From Azonexus sp. (GTDB lineage: Bacteria > Pseudomonadota > Gammaproteobacteria > Burkholderiales > Rhodocyclaceae), in assembly GCF_030824335.1 (NCBI RefSeq), contig NZ_JAVBXX010000042.1:1-64000 (forward strand): DNA of 64,000 nucleotides, written 5' to 3'. Shown in pieces: positions 1-8,945 of this stretch. The notes under the pieces are model-generated. The model searched no databases. It worked only from the letters and a program-made list of their open reading frames with translations, and was not told the DNA's origin. Numbering within the stretch: position 1 is the stretch's first letter; every line of letters begins with the position of its first letter. Position numbers and translations under genes: made by a program.

Positions 1-672
1 GCCGAACACGTCGGCCCGCTGCGCCAGCGCCTGCTCGGCATGCTCGAAAGCGCCACCGATTCCGCCGACGACATCGCCCGCCGCATCCGCATCCTCAGCG
101 CCGCCGCCCGCCACTACGCGCCGCAACACTTCCAGCACATCGCCGCCGCGCTGATGGAACGGCGCCGGCTGAGCGTCGAGTACAACGCCCGCAGCAACGG
201 TGACACCAGCCAACGCGAAATCTCACCGCAACGGCTGACGCATTACCGGGATAACTGGTACCTCGACGCCTGGTGCCACCTGCGCGACGAACTGCGCAGT
301 TTTGCGGTCGACGCGATAAAAACGGTAAAAACCATTGACGCCGTCGCCCAGGAAATCCCCGAAGCCGAACTCGACGCCGCGCTGGGGGCGGGTTACGGCA
401 TCTTTGCCGGCGCCGAAGTGCAATGGGCGACGCTCGCCTTCACCCACGAACGCGCCCGCTGGGTGGCTGCAGAACACTGGCACCCGGAGCAGCAAGGCAG
501 CTTTCTCGACGACGGCAGCTACCAACTGCGCCTGCCGTACAGCAACGATCCGGAGTTGATTATGGATATTTTGAAATACGGCCCGGATTGCCAAGTGGTG
601 GAGCCGGCGGGGTTGAGGGAGAAGGTGGTGAGGTTGTTGAAGGCGGCGGTGGGGAGGTATGGGGATGAGTGA
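1..672 (+). CDS. WYL-domain transcriptional regulator (5' end outside window)
   Basis: The reading frame is open from the first base, so the N-terminus (usually a winged HTH) lies upstream. The visible part contains the WYL core, with the motif DNWYLDAWC and the following RSFAVDAI segment, and the usual C-terminal extension. WYL regulators bind nucleic-acid or nucleotide ligands and often control CRISPR-Cas and other defence operons; this is family knowledge. The stop codon lies inside the cas3 start region (8-nt overlap), so the gene is very probably co-transcribed and translationally coupled with cas3. Control of the cas operon is inferred from position only. Confidence 0.85.
   Translation, partial: AEHVGPLRQRLLGMLESATDSADDIARRIRILSAAARHYAPQHFQHIAAALMERRRLSVEYNARSNGDTSQREISPQRLTHYRDNWYLDAWCHLRDELRSFAVDAIKTVKTIDAVAQEIPEAELDAALGAGYGIFAGAEVQWATLAFTHERARWVAAEHWHPEQQGSFLDDGSYQLRLPYSNDPELIMDILKYGPDCQVVEPAGLREKVVRLLKAAVGRYGDE
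651..657 (+). promoter_or_regulatory. Shine-Dalgarno that fixes the cas3 start
   Basis: GGGGAGG at 651-657 lies in the last codons of the WYL gene. It is only 1 nt from the ATG at 659 but 7 nt from the in-frame ATG at 665, so 665 is the better cas3 start. Confidence 0.7.
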
Positions 673-3043
673 TGAACGCAACTTTGAACACACCGATTTC
701 CTGGCGCACATCAGGAACGATAACGGCCGCTTGATTGCGCATCGGCTTGAGGACCATCTGGTTGATGTTTCAGAGTTGGCTGCCGACTTTGCCGCCGAAT
801 TCGGTGCCGCGCCGTGGGCGGCGCTGGCCGGCATCTGGCACGACCTCGGTAAATACCGGGAGGGGTTCCAGCACTACATCCGGCAGTGCGGCGATCCGGA
901 TGCGCACATCGAAGGCCGCGTCGCCGGTCCCGAGAAAACGCACTCGGCTGCCGGCGCCTTGTGGGCGCAGCAGTATCTGGCTGAAGTGGACAAGCGTTCC
1001 GGCCCGGTCGTAGCGCGCGTGCTGGCTTATCTGATTGCCGGTCACCACGCCGGGCTGGACGACTGGTTCGGCGGCCTGCACGAACGCTTCAATCGCGAAG
1101 ATACGGTACGAGAAGGTCGCGACGCGCTGGCCGTGGCGATTCCCGAAGCCATCCTCAAGCCGTCCGCCGGTTTGCCCGACCTGAACGCGATCCGCACCGA
1201 TCAGAAAGACAACATTCCCGGTCGTTTCGCGCTGTGGTTGCGCATGCTGTTTTCCTGCCTGGTCGATGCCGATTTTCTCGACACCGAGAGATTCATGTCG
1301 CAAGGCAAGGCCGAGGCGCGTAGCGGTTTCGTGCCCGTCGACGAGTTGGAAAAGCGCTTGGCCGAACGTCTGGCGCTGATGGCGAAGGAGGTCGCCGAGC
1401 GTGGCGAGGCCGGAAGCCAGGTCAATCTGAAACGCGCCGAAGTCCTACGCGCCTGCCTCGCCAAGGCCGAATGCCTCCCCGGCGTGTTCAGCCTGACAGT
1501 GCCGACCGGCGGCGGTAAAACGCTGTCCAGCCTGGCTTTTGCGTTACGGCATGCGGTGCGCCACGGCAAACGCCGAGTCATCTACGCGATTCCCTACACC
1601 AGCATCATCGAGCAAACGGCGGGCATCTTCCGCAGCATCTTCGGCGACGAGAACGTCATCGAACACCATAGCAATGTCGAGGTGGACGACAAGCTGGAAA
1701 CCGCCCGTTCCCGCCTGGCCTGTGAAAACTGGGATGCGCCGCTGATCGTCACGACCAACGTGCAATTGCTGGAAAGCCTGTTCGCCAGCCGCACCTCGCG
1801 TTGCCGCAAGCTGCACAACCTGGTCGGCAGCGTTATCGTCCTCGACGAAGCGCAATTGCTGCCGGTGCCCTATCTGCAACCGGTGGTCGACGTGCTGCGC
1901 CTGCTGGTCAAGGATTACGGTGTCACGCTGGTGCTGTGCACCGCCACCCAGCCGACGCTGGAAAGCCGCAACGGTTTCGACCAAGCCCGCCAACTGCGCG
2001 GCTTCGCGGCCGGCGAAATCCGTGAAATCGTCGATGACGTGGCCGGGCTCTACGGTGCGCTGGAGCGGGTCAAGGTCCATCTGCCGGCCGACCTGAAAAC
2101 CCCCAGCAACTGGGAGCAACTGGCGCCGCAAATCGCTGGGCACGATGCCGTGCTCGCCGTCGTCGGCCGCCGCGCCGATGCGCGCGAACTCTATATGCGG
2201 GTCAAGGCCGAAGACCGCACCGGCCTGTGGCATTTGTCCGGCCTGATGTGCGCCCAGCACCGCAGCGACACCATTGCCGACATCAAGCAGGCTTTGGTGG
2301 CCAGGCGGCAGGCGCTGGTCGCCGGGCAAACCCCGCCGCCGATCCGGGTGATCAGCACCCAACTGGTCGAAGCCGGCGTCGATATCGACTTCCCCGTCGT
2401 CTACCGCGCCCTAGCCGGGCTGGACTCCATCGCCCAGGCCGCCGGCCGCTGCAACCGCGAGGGGCGGCTGGACAAGGGCGAGGTGCATGTCTTCGTGCCG
2501 CCCAAACCGGCGCCGTCTGGGCTGCTGCGCATGGCGGAACAGGCGACGCGCATCCTGTGGGAAGCCTTGCCGCCCGAGGTCGACCCGATGGGCGTCGAGC
2601 GCTTCGCGGACTTTTTCCGCCGGCTCTATGGTGACGCTGATCTCGATGCAAAAGATGTCTGCAATTTGCTTCGCGTTGGCCAGGCCGCCGACGTCAATTT
2701 CCGCACCGCCGCCGAGCGCTTCCGCCTGATCGACGAAGCCGAAGGCGCCACGGTCTTCGTCCGCTACAAGCGCAACGCGGACGACGACGCCATCGATGTG
2801 CTGCTGAATACCCTGAAAAAGGAAGGCCCGCAGCGCTGGCTGCTGCGCAAGCTGCAACGCTACGGCGTGAGCATCTACCAGCGCGACCTGCAACGCCTGG
2901 AAGGGCAGGGCGATATCGAACCGCTGGGCGGCGATTTTCCGGGTCTGTACGTGCAGTCGTTCGGGAACGATGTGCTTTACGACCGGGTGCTGGGTATCAA
3001 TGTGGATGGCGTGCCGGGCGATCCGGGGAGTCTCGTGCTGTGA
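665..3043 (+). CDS. cas3: Cas3 helicase-nuclease, type I-C
   Basis: Effector nuclease-helicase recruited by Cascade to unwind and degrade target DNA. The N-terminal HD nuclease has the WHDLGKY motif (H59/D60), an upstream His in DHL (residue 31), the KTHS histidine near 93 and AGHHAG near 130. The SF2 helicase follows: Walker A VPTGGGKT near 279, DEAQ near 393, TATQPT near 425 and motif VI QAAGRCNR near 590. The length of 792 aa is normal for a fused HD-helicase Cas3, and no catalytic motif is missing. The start at 665 is chosen over 659 by Shine-Dalgarno spacing. It is the first cas gene after the WYL regulator, with a 43-bp gap to cas5c. Confidence 0.97.
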   Translation: MSDERNFEHTDFLAHIRNDNGRLIAHRLEDHLVDVSELAADFAAEFGAAPWAALAGIWHDLGKYREGFQHYIRQCGDPDAHIEGRVAGPEKTHSAAGALWAQQYLAEVDKRSGPVVARVLAYLIAGHHAGLDDWFGGLHERFNREDTVREGRDALAVAIPEAILKPSAGLPDLNAIRTDQKDNIPGRFALWLRMLFSCLVDADFLDTERFMSQGKAEARSGFVPVDELEKRLAERLALMAKEVAERGEAGSQVNLKRAEVLRACLAKAECLPGVFSLTVPTGGGKTLSSLAFALRHAVRHGKRRVIYAIPYTSIIEQTAGIFRSIFGDENVIEHHSNVEVDDKLETARSRLACENWDAPLIVTTNVQLLESLFASRTSRCRKLHNLVGSVIVLDEAQLLPVPYLQPVVDVLRLLVKDYGVTLVLCTATQPTLESRNGFDQARQLRGFAAGEIREIVDDVAGLYGALERVKVHLPADLKTPSNWEQLAPQIAGHDAVLAVVGRRADARELYMRVKAEDRTGLWHLSGLMCAQHRSDTIADIKQALVARRQALVAGQTPPPIRVISTQLVEAGVDIDFPVVYRALAGLDSIAQAAGRCNREGRLDKGEVHVFVPPKPAPSGLLRMAEQATRILWEALPPEVDPMGVERFADFFRRLYGDADLDAKDVCNLLRVGQAADVNFRTAAERFRLIDEAEGATVFVRYKRNADDDAIDVLLNTLKKEGPQRWLLRKLQRYGVSIYQRDLQRLEGQGDIEPLGGDFPGLYVQSFGNDVLYDRVLGINVDGVPGDPGSLVL

Positions 3044-3086
3044 GACTGGTGATAGAGACAATGACTGAAATGCAAAAGGAGAAACG

Positions 3087-3740
3087 ATGACGAGTTTTTG
3101 CCTTGAAGTATCGGGTGACTTCGCCTGCTTCACCCGACCGGAAATGAAGGTCGAGCGGGTTTCCTACGACGTGATCACGCCATCGGCGGCACGCTCGGTG
3201 TTCGAGGCCATTTTGTGGAAGCCGGCGATACGTTGGGAGGTGCGCCGCATCGAGGTGTTGAAGCCGATCAAATGGATTAGCGTGCGGCGTAACGAGGTGT
3301 CGGCCAAGGCTTCGGTGCGCAATGCCCAGACGGCGATGAACGCCGGGCAGGGCAATCTGGCGCTGTACATCGAGGACGACCGTCAGCAGCGGGCCGGGCT
3401 GTTCCTTCGCGATGTGGCTTATCGCCTGCATGCCGAACTGCTGCCGGTCGGCGACGATGCGCGGGCGAATCCGGCCAAGTACCGGGAGATGTTCCAGCGC
3501 CGGGCCGAGAAAGGGCAGTGCGTCAATCAGCCCTATCTCGGTTGCCGTGAATTCGCCGCCCGTTTCCGGCTGGTCACCGATCCGGGCAGCGAGGTGCCCG
3601 CCCTGCCTGAAAGCCGCGACCTGGGCTGGATGCTCTATGACATGGATTTTGCTGCGGTCGACGACCCGAAACCGCACTTTTTCCGCGCCGATCTGCAAAA
3701 CGGGGTCATCGACCTGACGCAAGCGCAGGTGACGGCATGA
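3087..3740 (+). CDS. cas5c: Cas5c (Cas5d) crRNA-processing subunit
   Basis: In type I-C systems Cas5c is the endoribonuclease that cuts pre-crRNA at the base of the repeat hairpin and then stays on the 5' handle in Cascade. The 217-aa product starts with the family's beta-strand SFCLEVSGDFACFTRPEMKVER and continues with the PSAARSVFEAILWKP segment typical of the Cas5d RAMP fold. AAAGGAGAAAC sits just before the ATG. The stop overlaps the cas8c start (ATGA), which indicates translational coupling. No Cas6 is visible, consistent with Cas5c doing the processing. Confidence 0.96.
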   Translation: MTSFCLEVSGDFACFTRPEMKVERVSYDVITPSAARSVFEAILWKPAIRWEVRRIEVLKPIKWISVRRNEVSAKASVRNAQTAMNAGQGNLALYIEDDRQQRAGLFLRDVAYRLHAELLPVGDDARANPAKYREMFQRRAEKGQCVNQPYLGCREFAARFRLVTDPGSEVPALPESRDLGWMLYDMDFAAVDDPKPHFFRADLQNGVIDLTQAQVTA

Positions 3741-5491
3741 TCCTGCAAGCCCTTTACGACTACTACCAGCGCAAGGCCACCGATCCCGACCCGGCCCGCC
3801 GTCTGCCGGCCTTCGGGCTGGAGGACAAGGAAATTCCTTTCATCGTCGAGTTGACCGCCGAAGGCCGGCCGCTCGGCATTACAGATACTCGCCAGGGCGA
3901 TGGCAAGAAGAAACAGGCGCGGCGTTACCAGGTGCCCAAGGGCGTCAAGCGTTCCTCTGGTGTGGCGGCCAACCTGCTGTGGGACACCGCCGAATACGCC
4001 CTGGGCGTCGACACCAAGGGCAAGCCGGAACGGGTAGCCGAGCAGCATGCGGCTTTCTGTCAGCGGATTGCGGAATTGCCCGAAGAAGCCCGCCAGGATG
4101 CAGGCATCCTGGCCTTGGATAACTTCTACGCCAACTTCGGACAAGCGGCGTTGGTCGCCGATCCGGCCTGGCCGGAAATCGTCGAAGGCAATCCGGTCGT
4201 CACTTTCCGGCTGCACAACGATGGCGATTTGATCTGCCAGCGCCCGGCGGTGATTGCCGGACGGGGCGATGTGGCCGAAGAAGGCGGCAAGCCGGGTTTC
4301 TGCCTAGTGACCGGCCAGGCGGCATCCGCCGAACGTCTGCATACAGTGATCAAGGGCGTCTGGGGTGCACAAAGCTCCGGCGCCACACTGGTTTCCTTCA
4401 ACCTCGACGCGTTTGCCTCCTACAACAAGGAGCAGGGCGACAATGCGCCGGTCAGCCCGCTGGCGGCCTTTGCCTACACCACGGCGCTCAATCACCTGCT
4501 TGATCGCAACTCCCGCCAGCGCATCCAGGTCGGCGATGCCTCGACGGTGTTCTGGGCGCAGAAGGACGATGCAGAGATCGAGGAAGGGTTCGCCGCCATC
4601 TTCGGCGAGCGCGACGATCCCGACGCGCGTGCCGAACAGGTGCGCGCATTGCTCGGCGCGGTGCAGTCCGGGCAGTTTGACGGTGGCCGGGGCGACAAGC
4701 TGTTTTACGTGCTGGGTCTGGCGCCTAATGCGGCGCGGGTTTCCATCCGTTTCTGGCATGCCGCGCCGCTGCACGAAATCGCCCGCCAGATCCGGCAATG
4801 GTTCGCTGACTTGAAAGTCGTGCGCAGCGCGAAAGACCCGGAATACCCGAGCCTCTTCCGCCTGCTCGCCGCCTGCGCCCAGCAAGGCAAAGCCGACAAC
4901 ATTCCGCCCAACCTGGGCGGCGACATCATGCGGGCGATTCTTTCCGGCAGTCCGTTTCCAGCTACCTGGCTCAACGCGGCGGTATTGCGTTGTCGCGCCG
5001 AACAGAACGTCACTTACCTGCGGGCTGCCGCCATCAAGGCCAGCCTCAATCGTTTGCAACGCTTTCAACCGAATCAATCTCTCGACAAGGAGTTGTCCGA
5101 CATGCTCAATTTAGAGAACACCAGTCCGGCCTACCGGCTGGGGCGCCTGTTCGCGGCGCTGGAAAAAATCCAAGAAGAAGCCAGCCCCGGCCTCAACGCG
5201 ACCATTCGCGAACGCTATTACGGTGCAGCTTCCAGCACGCCGGTGGCCGTTTTCACCACCTTGCTGCGTCTCAAAAATCACCATCTGGCGAAACTCACCA
5301 ATCGTGGCCGCGCCGTCAATTTCGAGCGACTGCTTGGCGAAATCATGGGTGGCCTCAATGACTTCCCGAAACATCTGAGCCTGCCCGAGCAAGGCCGTTT
5401 TGCCCTCGGCTACTACCACCAGCGCCAGGACTTTTTCAGCAAATCCGAATCCAGCCAATCCATGCAATCCACCCAGGGAGAATCCAAATGA
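3737..5491 (+). CDS. cas8c: Cas8c (Csd1) large Cascade subunit
   Basis: Large subunit of type I-C Cascade, which recognises the PAM and recruits Cas3. The 584-aa product begins [14 protein letters not shown] and contains the Csd1-type central region (for example TVFWAQKD). The C-terminal helical part carries the [16 protein letters not shown] and LKNHHLAKL segments. The length is normal. The C-terminal 129 codons have their own start signal (see cas11c). The gene overlaps cas5c upstream and cas7c downstream by 4 nt each, so the Cascade genes form one tightly coupled operon. Confidence 0.96.
   Translation: MILQALYDYYQRKATDPDPARRLPAFGLEDKEIPFIVELTAEGRPLGITDTRQGDGKKKQARRYQVPKGVKRSSGVAANLLWDTAEYALGVDTKGKPERVAEQHAAFCQRIAELPEEARQDAGILALDNFYANFGQAALVADPAWPEIVEGNPVVTFRLHNDGDLICQRPAVIAGRGDVAEEGGKPGFCLVTGQAASAERLHTVIKGVWGAQSSGATLVSFNLDAFASYNKEQGDNAPVSPLAAFAYTTALNHLLDRNSRQRIQVGDASTVFWAQKDDAEIEEGFAAIFGERDDPDARAEQVRALLGAVQSGQFDGGRGDKLFYVLGLAPNAARVSIRFWHAAPLHEIARQIRQWFADLKVVRSAKDPEYPSLFRLLAACAQQGKADNIPPNLGGDIMRAILSGSPFPATWLNAAVLRCRAEQNVTYLRAAAIKASLNRLQRFQPNQSLDKELSDMLNLENTSPAYRLGRLFAALEKIQEEASPGLNATIRERYYGAASSTPVAVFTTLLRLKNHHLAKLTNRGRAVNFERLLGEIMGGLNDFPKHLSLPEQGRFALGYYHQRQDFFSKSESSQSMQSTQGESK
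5087..5092 (+). promoter_or_regulatory. Internal Shine-Dalgarno for Cas11c
   Basis: AAGGAG at 5087-5092 inside cas8c is followed after 9 nt (TTGTCCGAC) by an in-frame ATG at 5102. The position matches where type I-C systems translate the small subunit from within cas8c. Confidence 0.75.
5102..5491 (+). CDS. cas11c: Cas11c small subunit, internal translation product of cas8c
   Basis: Type I-C systems lack a separate small-subunit gene. It is known for the family that Cas11c is made by internal initiation in the 3' part of cas8c and lines the Cascade belly. Here an ATG at 5102 is in frame with cas8c (455 codons in) and is preceded by AAGGAG with 9-nt spacing. The predicted product is 129 aa, [20 protein letters not shown]..., helical, ending at the cas8c stop. 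Size and sequence region fit Cas11c. The product is inferred from the ribosome-binding site and family precedent. Confidence 0.8.
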   Translation: MLNLENTSPAYRLGRLFAALEKIQEEASPGLNATIRERYYGAASSTPVAVFTTLLRLKNHHLAKLTNRGRAVNFERLLGEIMGGLNDFPKHLSLPEQGRFALGYYHQRQDFFSKSESSQSMQSTQGESK

Positions 5492-6369
5492 GCCTGAACA
5501 ACCGCTACGACTTCGTTCTTGTTTTTGATGTGCGCGACGGCAACCCCAACGGCGACCCGGATGCCGGCAACCTGCCGCGTCTTGATGCCGAATCCGGCCA
5601 TGGGCTGGTGACGGATGTTTCGTTGAAGCGCAAGGTGCGCAACTTCGTCGGCTTGGTCAAAGGCGAAACGCCGCCTTTTGACATTTACGTGAAGGAAAAA
5701 GCCGTTCTCAACCAGACCCACGAAAAAGCCTACGTCGCCATCGGTGCAGAGGAAGAACTGAAAGGCGACAAGAAGCGCAAGGGCAGCGGCGATACCGTGG
5801 ACAAGGCGCGGCAGTGGATGTGCGCCAATTTCTACGACGTGCGCACCTTTGGCGCGGTGATGTCGACTGGCGTGAACTGCGGCCAGGTTCGCGGCCCGGT
5901 GCAACTGACCTTCGCCCGCTCCGTTGATCCGATCATTGCCCAGGAACATTCGATTACCCGCATGGCGGTGGCAACGGAAGCCGAGGCCGAGAAGCAGCAG
6001 GGCGACAACCGCACGATGGGCCGTAAGCACACCGTTCCTTACGGCATCTACGTTGCCCATGGCTTTGTGTCGTCCTTCCTCGCCAAGCAAACCGGCTTTG
6101 GCGAAGAAGACCTGGAACTGCTCTGGCAAGCACTGGAACAGATGTTTGAGCATGACCGCTCAGCGGCGCGTGGCGAAATGTCGACGCGCGGGTTGTACGT
6201 CTTCAAGCACGATTCGGAACTGGGCAACGCGCATGCGCACTCGCTTTTCGACCGCATCAAGATCAAGCGCAAGGACGATGTGGACGTGGCGCGCAGCTTT
6301 GGCGATTACGAGGTCAGCGTTGACGATGCCGGTTTGCCGGCTGGGGTAACGCTGATCAAGCGGGTGTAA
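5488..6369 (+). CDS. cas7c: Cas7c (Csd2) backbone subunit
   Basis: Forms the helical backbone of type I-C Cascade that binds the crRNA spacer. The 293-aa protein has the Csd2/Csh2 N-terminus ([20 protein letters not shown]), the [19 protein letters not shown] region and the EHSITRMA segment. GGGAGAATCCAA precedes the ATG, and the start overlaps the cas8c stop (ATGA). The operon is then interrupted by the convergent toxin-antitoxin pair only 8 bp after the stop codon. Confidence 0.97.
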   Translation: MSLNNRYDFVLVFDVRDGNPNGDPDAGNLPRLDAESGHGLVTDVSLKRKVRNFVGLVKGETPPFDIYVKEKAVLNQTHEKAYVAIGAEEELKGDKKRKGSGDTVDKARQWMCANFYDVRTFGAVMSTGVNCGQVRGPVQLTFARSVDPIIAQEHSITRMAVATEAEAEKQQGDNRTMGRKHTVPYGIYVAHGFVSSFLAKQTGFGEEDLELLWQALEQMFEHDRSAARGEMSTRGLYVFKHDSELGNAHAHSLFDRIKIKRKDDVDVARSFGDYEVSVDDAGLPAGVTLIKRV

Positions 6370-6377
6370 GCGTTCCC

Positions 6378-6671
6378 TCAGCGCCGCCCAGTCCAATACC
6401 CAAACTGGCGGCGCTGGTGGGCGACGGCTTGGATGCTGATGGTGTCAGCGGAAAGCCGGTAAATGAGGGAATAGGGAAAATGCTTGAAAGCCAGCGCGCG
6501 CAGTCGTTTCGAGATGGCCTTGCCGATTTCCGGGTGTTCGATCAGTCGTTGGCGCGTTTGCAGGGCATCTTGCAGAAAAGCTTCTGCGACCCGGTCGCTC
6601 GCATGGTCGGCGTAGTAATCGACGGCTGCGTCGAGTTCGGCTTGTGCCGATTTGAGAAAAACGGCCTTCAT
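6378..6671 (-). CDS. RelE/ParE-family toxin inside the cas operon
   Basis: A 97-aa RelE/ParE-fold protein. The N-terminus MKAVFLKSAQAELDAAVDYY and the C-terminal pattern FPYSLIYRL...AVAHQRRQFGYW are typical of the superfamily, which comprises mRNA interferases or gyrase inhibitors; the exact target cannot be told from sequence. The ATG overlaps the antitoxin stop by 4 nt. The module is on the strand opposite to the cas genes, between cas7c and cas4. It may be a passenger or may help retain the locus by addiction; the latter is inference. Confidence 0.9.
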   Translation of the reverse strand: MKAVFLKSAQAELDAAVDYYADHASDRVAEAFLQDALQTRQRLIEHPEIGKAISKRLRALAFKHFPYSLIYRLSADTISIQAVAHQRRQFGYWTGRR

Positions 6672-6910
6672 GCCGCCCGGCGGTTGGCGATACGGGCGCG
6701 GGCTTGGGCAATCGCCTCGTCGAAGTCGATAGTTTCTATTTCGCCGCGGTCGAACGCATCGGCGCGCCGTTCGGCTTCTGCTACCCAGGTGGCCAGAATT
6801 TCGTCGTCTTCGTCGAGGCTGACCAGCAGGCGTTCTGCCAGTCTGGCGCGTTCGGCCGGCGTCAGTTGCAGGGCGGCGGCTTCGATGTCTTCAAGGGGGG
6901 AATTGATCAT
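6668..6910 (-). CDS. Antitoxin of the RelE/ParE module (addiction-module component)
   Basis: An 80-aa acidic protein with the short addiction-module pattern LTPAERARLAERLLVSLDE followed by WVAEAERRADAFDRGEI, which pairs with RelE/ParE-type toxins. The start at 6910 is chosen because GGAGG (complement of 6919-6923) lies 8 nt upstream. The alternative ATG at 6925 overlaps that Shine-Dalgarno sequence itself. It is the first gene of the bicistron and is probably autoregulated through the inverted repeat at 6931-6951. Confidence 0.88.
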   Translation of the reverse strand: MINSPLEDIEAAALQLTPAERARLAERLLVSLDEDDEILATWVAEAERRADAFDRGEIETIDFDEAIAQARARIANRRAA

Positions 6911-6930
6911 GGTGAGAACCTCCAATCATT

Positions 6931-6951
6931 CTTGGGCAATGCTAACCCAAG
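6931..6951. promoter_or_regulatory. Inverted repeat, candidate antitoxin operator between TA pair and cas4
   Basis: CTTGGG (6931-6936) and CCCAAG (6946-6951) form a perfect 6-bp inverted repeat with 9-bp spacing. It lies in the 73-bp gap between the divergent antitoxin and cas4 starts. This position suits an autoregulatory operator and could also affect cas4 transcription. Confidence 0.5.
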
Positions 6952-6983
6952 CAAGTTGCCAAAGCCATTGGCGGGATTGAGCG

Positions 6984-7622
6984 ATGACGACCGAACCGCT
7001 TGATCCCATTCCCCTTTCTGCGCTCCAGCACTGGGCCTACTGCCCGCGCCAGTGCGCACTGATCCACGTCGAGCAGGGGTTCGAAGAGAACCTGTTTACC
7101 CTGCGTGGCCAGGCTTTGCACAAGCGGGTGGACGACCCCGGTTTTGAGTTGCGCGACGGTTTGCGTATCGAGCGGGCCTTGCCGCTGTTTTGCGACCGGC
7201 TCGGCTTGGTCGGCAAGGCGGATGTGGTCGAATTCCTGCCCGATGGCACGCCGTACCCGGTGGAATACAAACACGGCTCGCGCCACAAGCGGGCGGATAT
7301 TGCGGCTTGCGACGATCTCCAACTGGCGGCGCAGGCGTTGTGTCTGGAAGAGATGTTCGGCAAGCCGGTGCCGGAAGGCACCTTGTATTACGCCTCTTCG
7401 CGCCGACGGCGGATTGTTGCGGTCGACGCGAATTTAAGGGCAAAAATCGAGTTGACCGTAGCAGCCGTCCGCCAATTGCTGCAATCCGGCGAAATGCCGC
7501 CGCCGCTCAACGATGACCACTGCCGCGCCTGCTCCTTGCGCGACCTGTGCCAGCCGGAAGCCCTGGCGCCAACGCCGGAGCATGCGGCAGTCCGGCATTC
7601 CCTGTTCGAAGTGGATGATTGA
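6984..7622 (+). CDS. cas4: Cas4 exonuclease, type I-C adaptation
   Basis: RecB-like, Fe-S containing nuclease that trims prespacers and selects the PAM with Cas1-Cas2. The 212-aa product has the N-terminal cysteine pair in AYCPRQCALIH (C20, C24) and the C-terminal cluster CRACSLRDLC near 180-189, together giving the four cluster cysteines. Nuclease residues lie in KADVVEFL and PVEYKHG. It begins after the TA module, so it needs either its own promoter or read-through. The stop overlaps the region just before cas1. Confidence 0.96.
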   Translation: MTTEPLDPIPLSALQHWAYCPRQCALIHVEQGFEENLFTLRGQALHKRVDDPGFELRDGLRIERALPLFCDRLGLVGKADVVEFLPDGTPYPVEYKHGSRHKRADIAACDDLQLAAQALCLEEMFGKPVPEGTLYYASSRRRRIVAVDANLRAKIELTVAAVRQLLQSGEMPPPLNDDHCRACSLRDLCQPEALAPTPEHAAVRHSLFEVDD

Positions 7623-7623
7623 T

Positions 7624-8652
7624 ATGCAACTGCTCAACACGCTTTATGTAACCACGCCCGAGAGTTACATCCATCTCGATAACGAAACCCTGCGCATCGA
7701 GGTTGAGAAGGAAACGCGGTTGCGGGTGCCGCTGCATCACCTGAGCGCAGTAGTTTGCTTCGGGCATGTTTCGGTGTCGCTGCCGCTGATGCACAAGCTG
7801 GCCGACAGTGGAATCAGCTTGGTTTTGCTCGATACGCACGGACGTTTTAAGGCGCGGCTGGAAGGGCCGGTTTCGGGCAATGTGATGCTGCGTCAGGCGC
7901 AGCATCGTCTGGCCGGCGACCCGGCTTTCGCCCTGAATGTGGCGCGCAACTGCATCGCCGGCAAGCTGCGTAATGGCCGTCAGGTCTTGCTGCGCGGAGC
8001 GCGCGAGGCCAAGGCGGAGGAAGATGCGGCGATCCTGACACGCGGCGCGGCCGATCTGGCCGCCGCCTTGCGGGCACTGCCGGGGGCTGGCGATGCCGAT
8101 ACCTTGCGCGGTGTCGAAGGCGAAGCGGCGCGCCAGTATTTCGCGGCGCTCAATGCGCTGATCCGTAGCCCGGCAAGGGAAAGCTTCCGCATGGACGGCC
8201 GTAGCCGGCGCCCGCCACGCGACAGGATCAACGCCTTGCTCTCCTTCGTCTATTCGCTGCTGATGAACGATTGCCGCTCGGCCATCGAAGCCTGCGGCCT
8301 CGATCCACAAATCGGCTTTCTGCATGTTGTGCGGCCGGGCCGGGCGGCGCTGGCGCTCGACCTGATGGAAGAATTCCGCGCCTTTGCTGATCGTCTGGTG
8401 CTCTCGCTGATCAATCGCGGCCAGATCGGCGCGGACGATTTTGTCGAACGCGAAGGCGGCGCCGTGCTGCTCGAAGGCGATGCGCGCAAGACGGTGCTGG
8501 TCGCCTACCAGGAGCGCAAGCAGGAAAACCTGACGCATCCGCTGCTCAGCGAAACCGTGCCCTTCGGCCTGCTGCCGCATCTCCAGGCCCGCCTGCTGGC
8601 GCGCACGCTGCGCGGCGACACGGCCGAATATCTACCCTACCTGGTGCGCTGA
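7624..8652 (+). CDS. cas1: Cas1 integrase, type I-C
   Basis: Spacer integrase acting with Cas2. The product from 7624 is 342 aa and begins [18 protein letters not shown], matching the usual type I-C N-terminus. In-frame upstream codons (ATG at 7615 and an open frame back to 7513) lie inside cas4 and are not expected to be used, though 7615 is possible. The C-terminal active-site region is intact: [32 protein letters not shown]. It lies 1 nt after the cas4 stop and 2 nt before cas2, so cas4-cas1-cas2 form one adaptation unit. Confidence 0.95.
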   Translation: MQLLNTLYVTTPESYIHLDNETLRIEVEKETRLRVPLHHLSAVVCFGHVSVSLPLMHKLADSGISLVLLDTHGRFKARLEGPVSGNVMLRQAQHRLAGDPAFALNVARNCIAGKLRNGRQVLLRGAREAKAEEDAAILTRGAADLAAALRALPGAGDADTLRGVEGEAARQYFAALNALIRSPARESFRMDGRSRRPPRDRINALLSFVYSLLMNDCRSAIEACGLDPQIGFLHVVRPGRAALALDLMEEFRAFADRLVLSLINRGQIGADDFVEREGGAVLLEGDARKTVLVAYQERKQENLTHPLLSETVPFGLLPHLQARLLARTLRGDTAEYLPYLVR

Positions 8653-8654
8653 TC

Positions 8655-8945
8655 ATGCTGGTCATCGTCTGTTACGACGTTAACACCGAAACGCGCGAAG
8701 GCCGCCGACGCCTGCGCCGCGTTGCCAAACTCTGCGAAAGCGTCGGCCAGCGGGTACAGAAATCGGTCTTCGAATGCCAGGTCGACCGCGCCCGCTTCGA
8801 GGCGCTGGAGCGTGATCTGGTCGCCGAAATCAAAGACGGGGAAGACAATCTGCGCTTCTACCGTATCGCCGAATTGAAAGGCTACGAAGTCCGCGAACAT
8901 GGCTGTTTCCGCGCCACCGACTTCGACGCGCCGCTCATCCTGTGA
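8655..8945 (+). CDS. cas2: Cas2, adaptation complex subunit
   Basis: Small ferredoxin-fold protein (96 aa) that bridges two Cas1 dimers in spacer integration. It begins [25 protein letters not shown] and contains [10 protein letters not shown], the usual Cas2 core. It ends 182 bp before the first repeat, as expected for the cas gene next to the leader. All type I-C adaptation genes are therefore present and intact. Confidence 0.97.
   Translation: MLVIVCYDVNTETREGRRRLRRVAKLCESVGQRVQKSVFECQVDRARFEALERDLVAEIKDGEDNLRFYRIAELKGYEVREHGCFRATDFDAPLIL

Noticed and set aside
223..834. Antisense open frames opposite WYL, cas3, relA, DUF748 and others
   Set aside because: High GC at third positions creates long shadow frames; none has a recognisable domain or ribosome-binding site.
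6911..6925. ATG at 6925 as antitoxin start
   Set aside because: It overlaps the GGAGG that serves the ATG at 6910, and leaves no Shine-Dalgarno of its own.
7513..7623. Longer cas1 frame starting inside cas4
   Set aside because: The extra residues are unlike the Cas1 family and fall in cas4 coding sequence; the family N-terminus begins at 7624 (or at 7615 at most).
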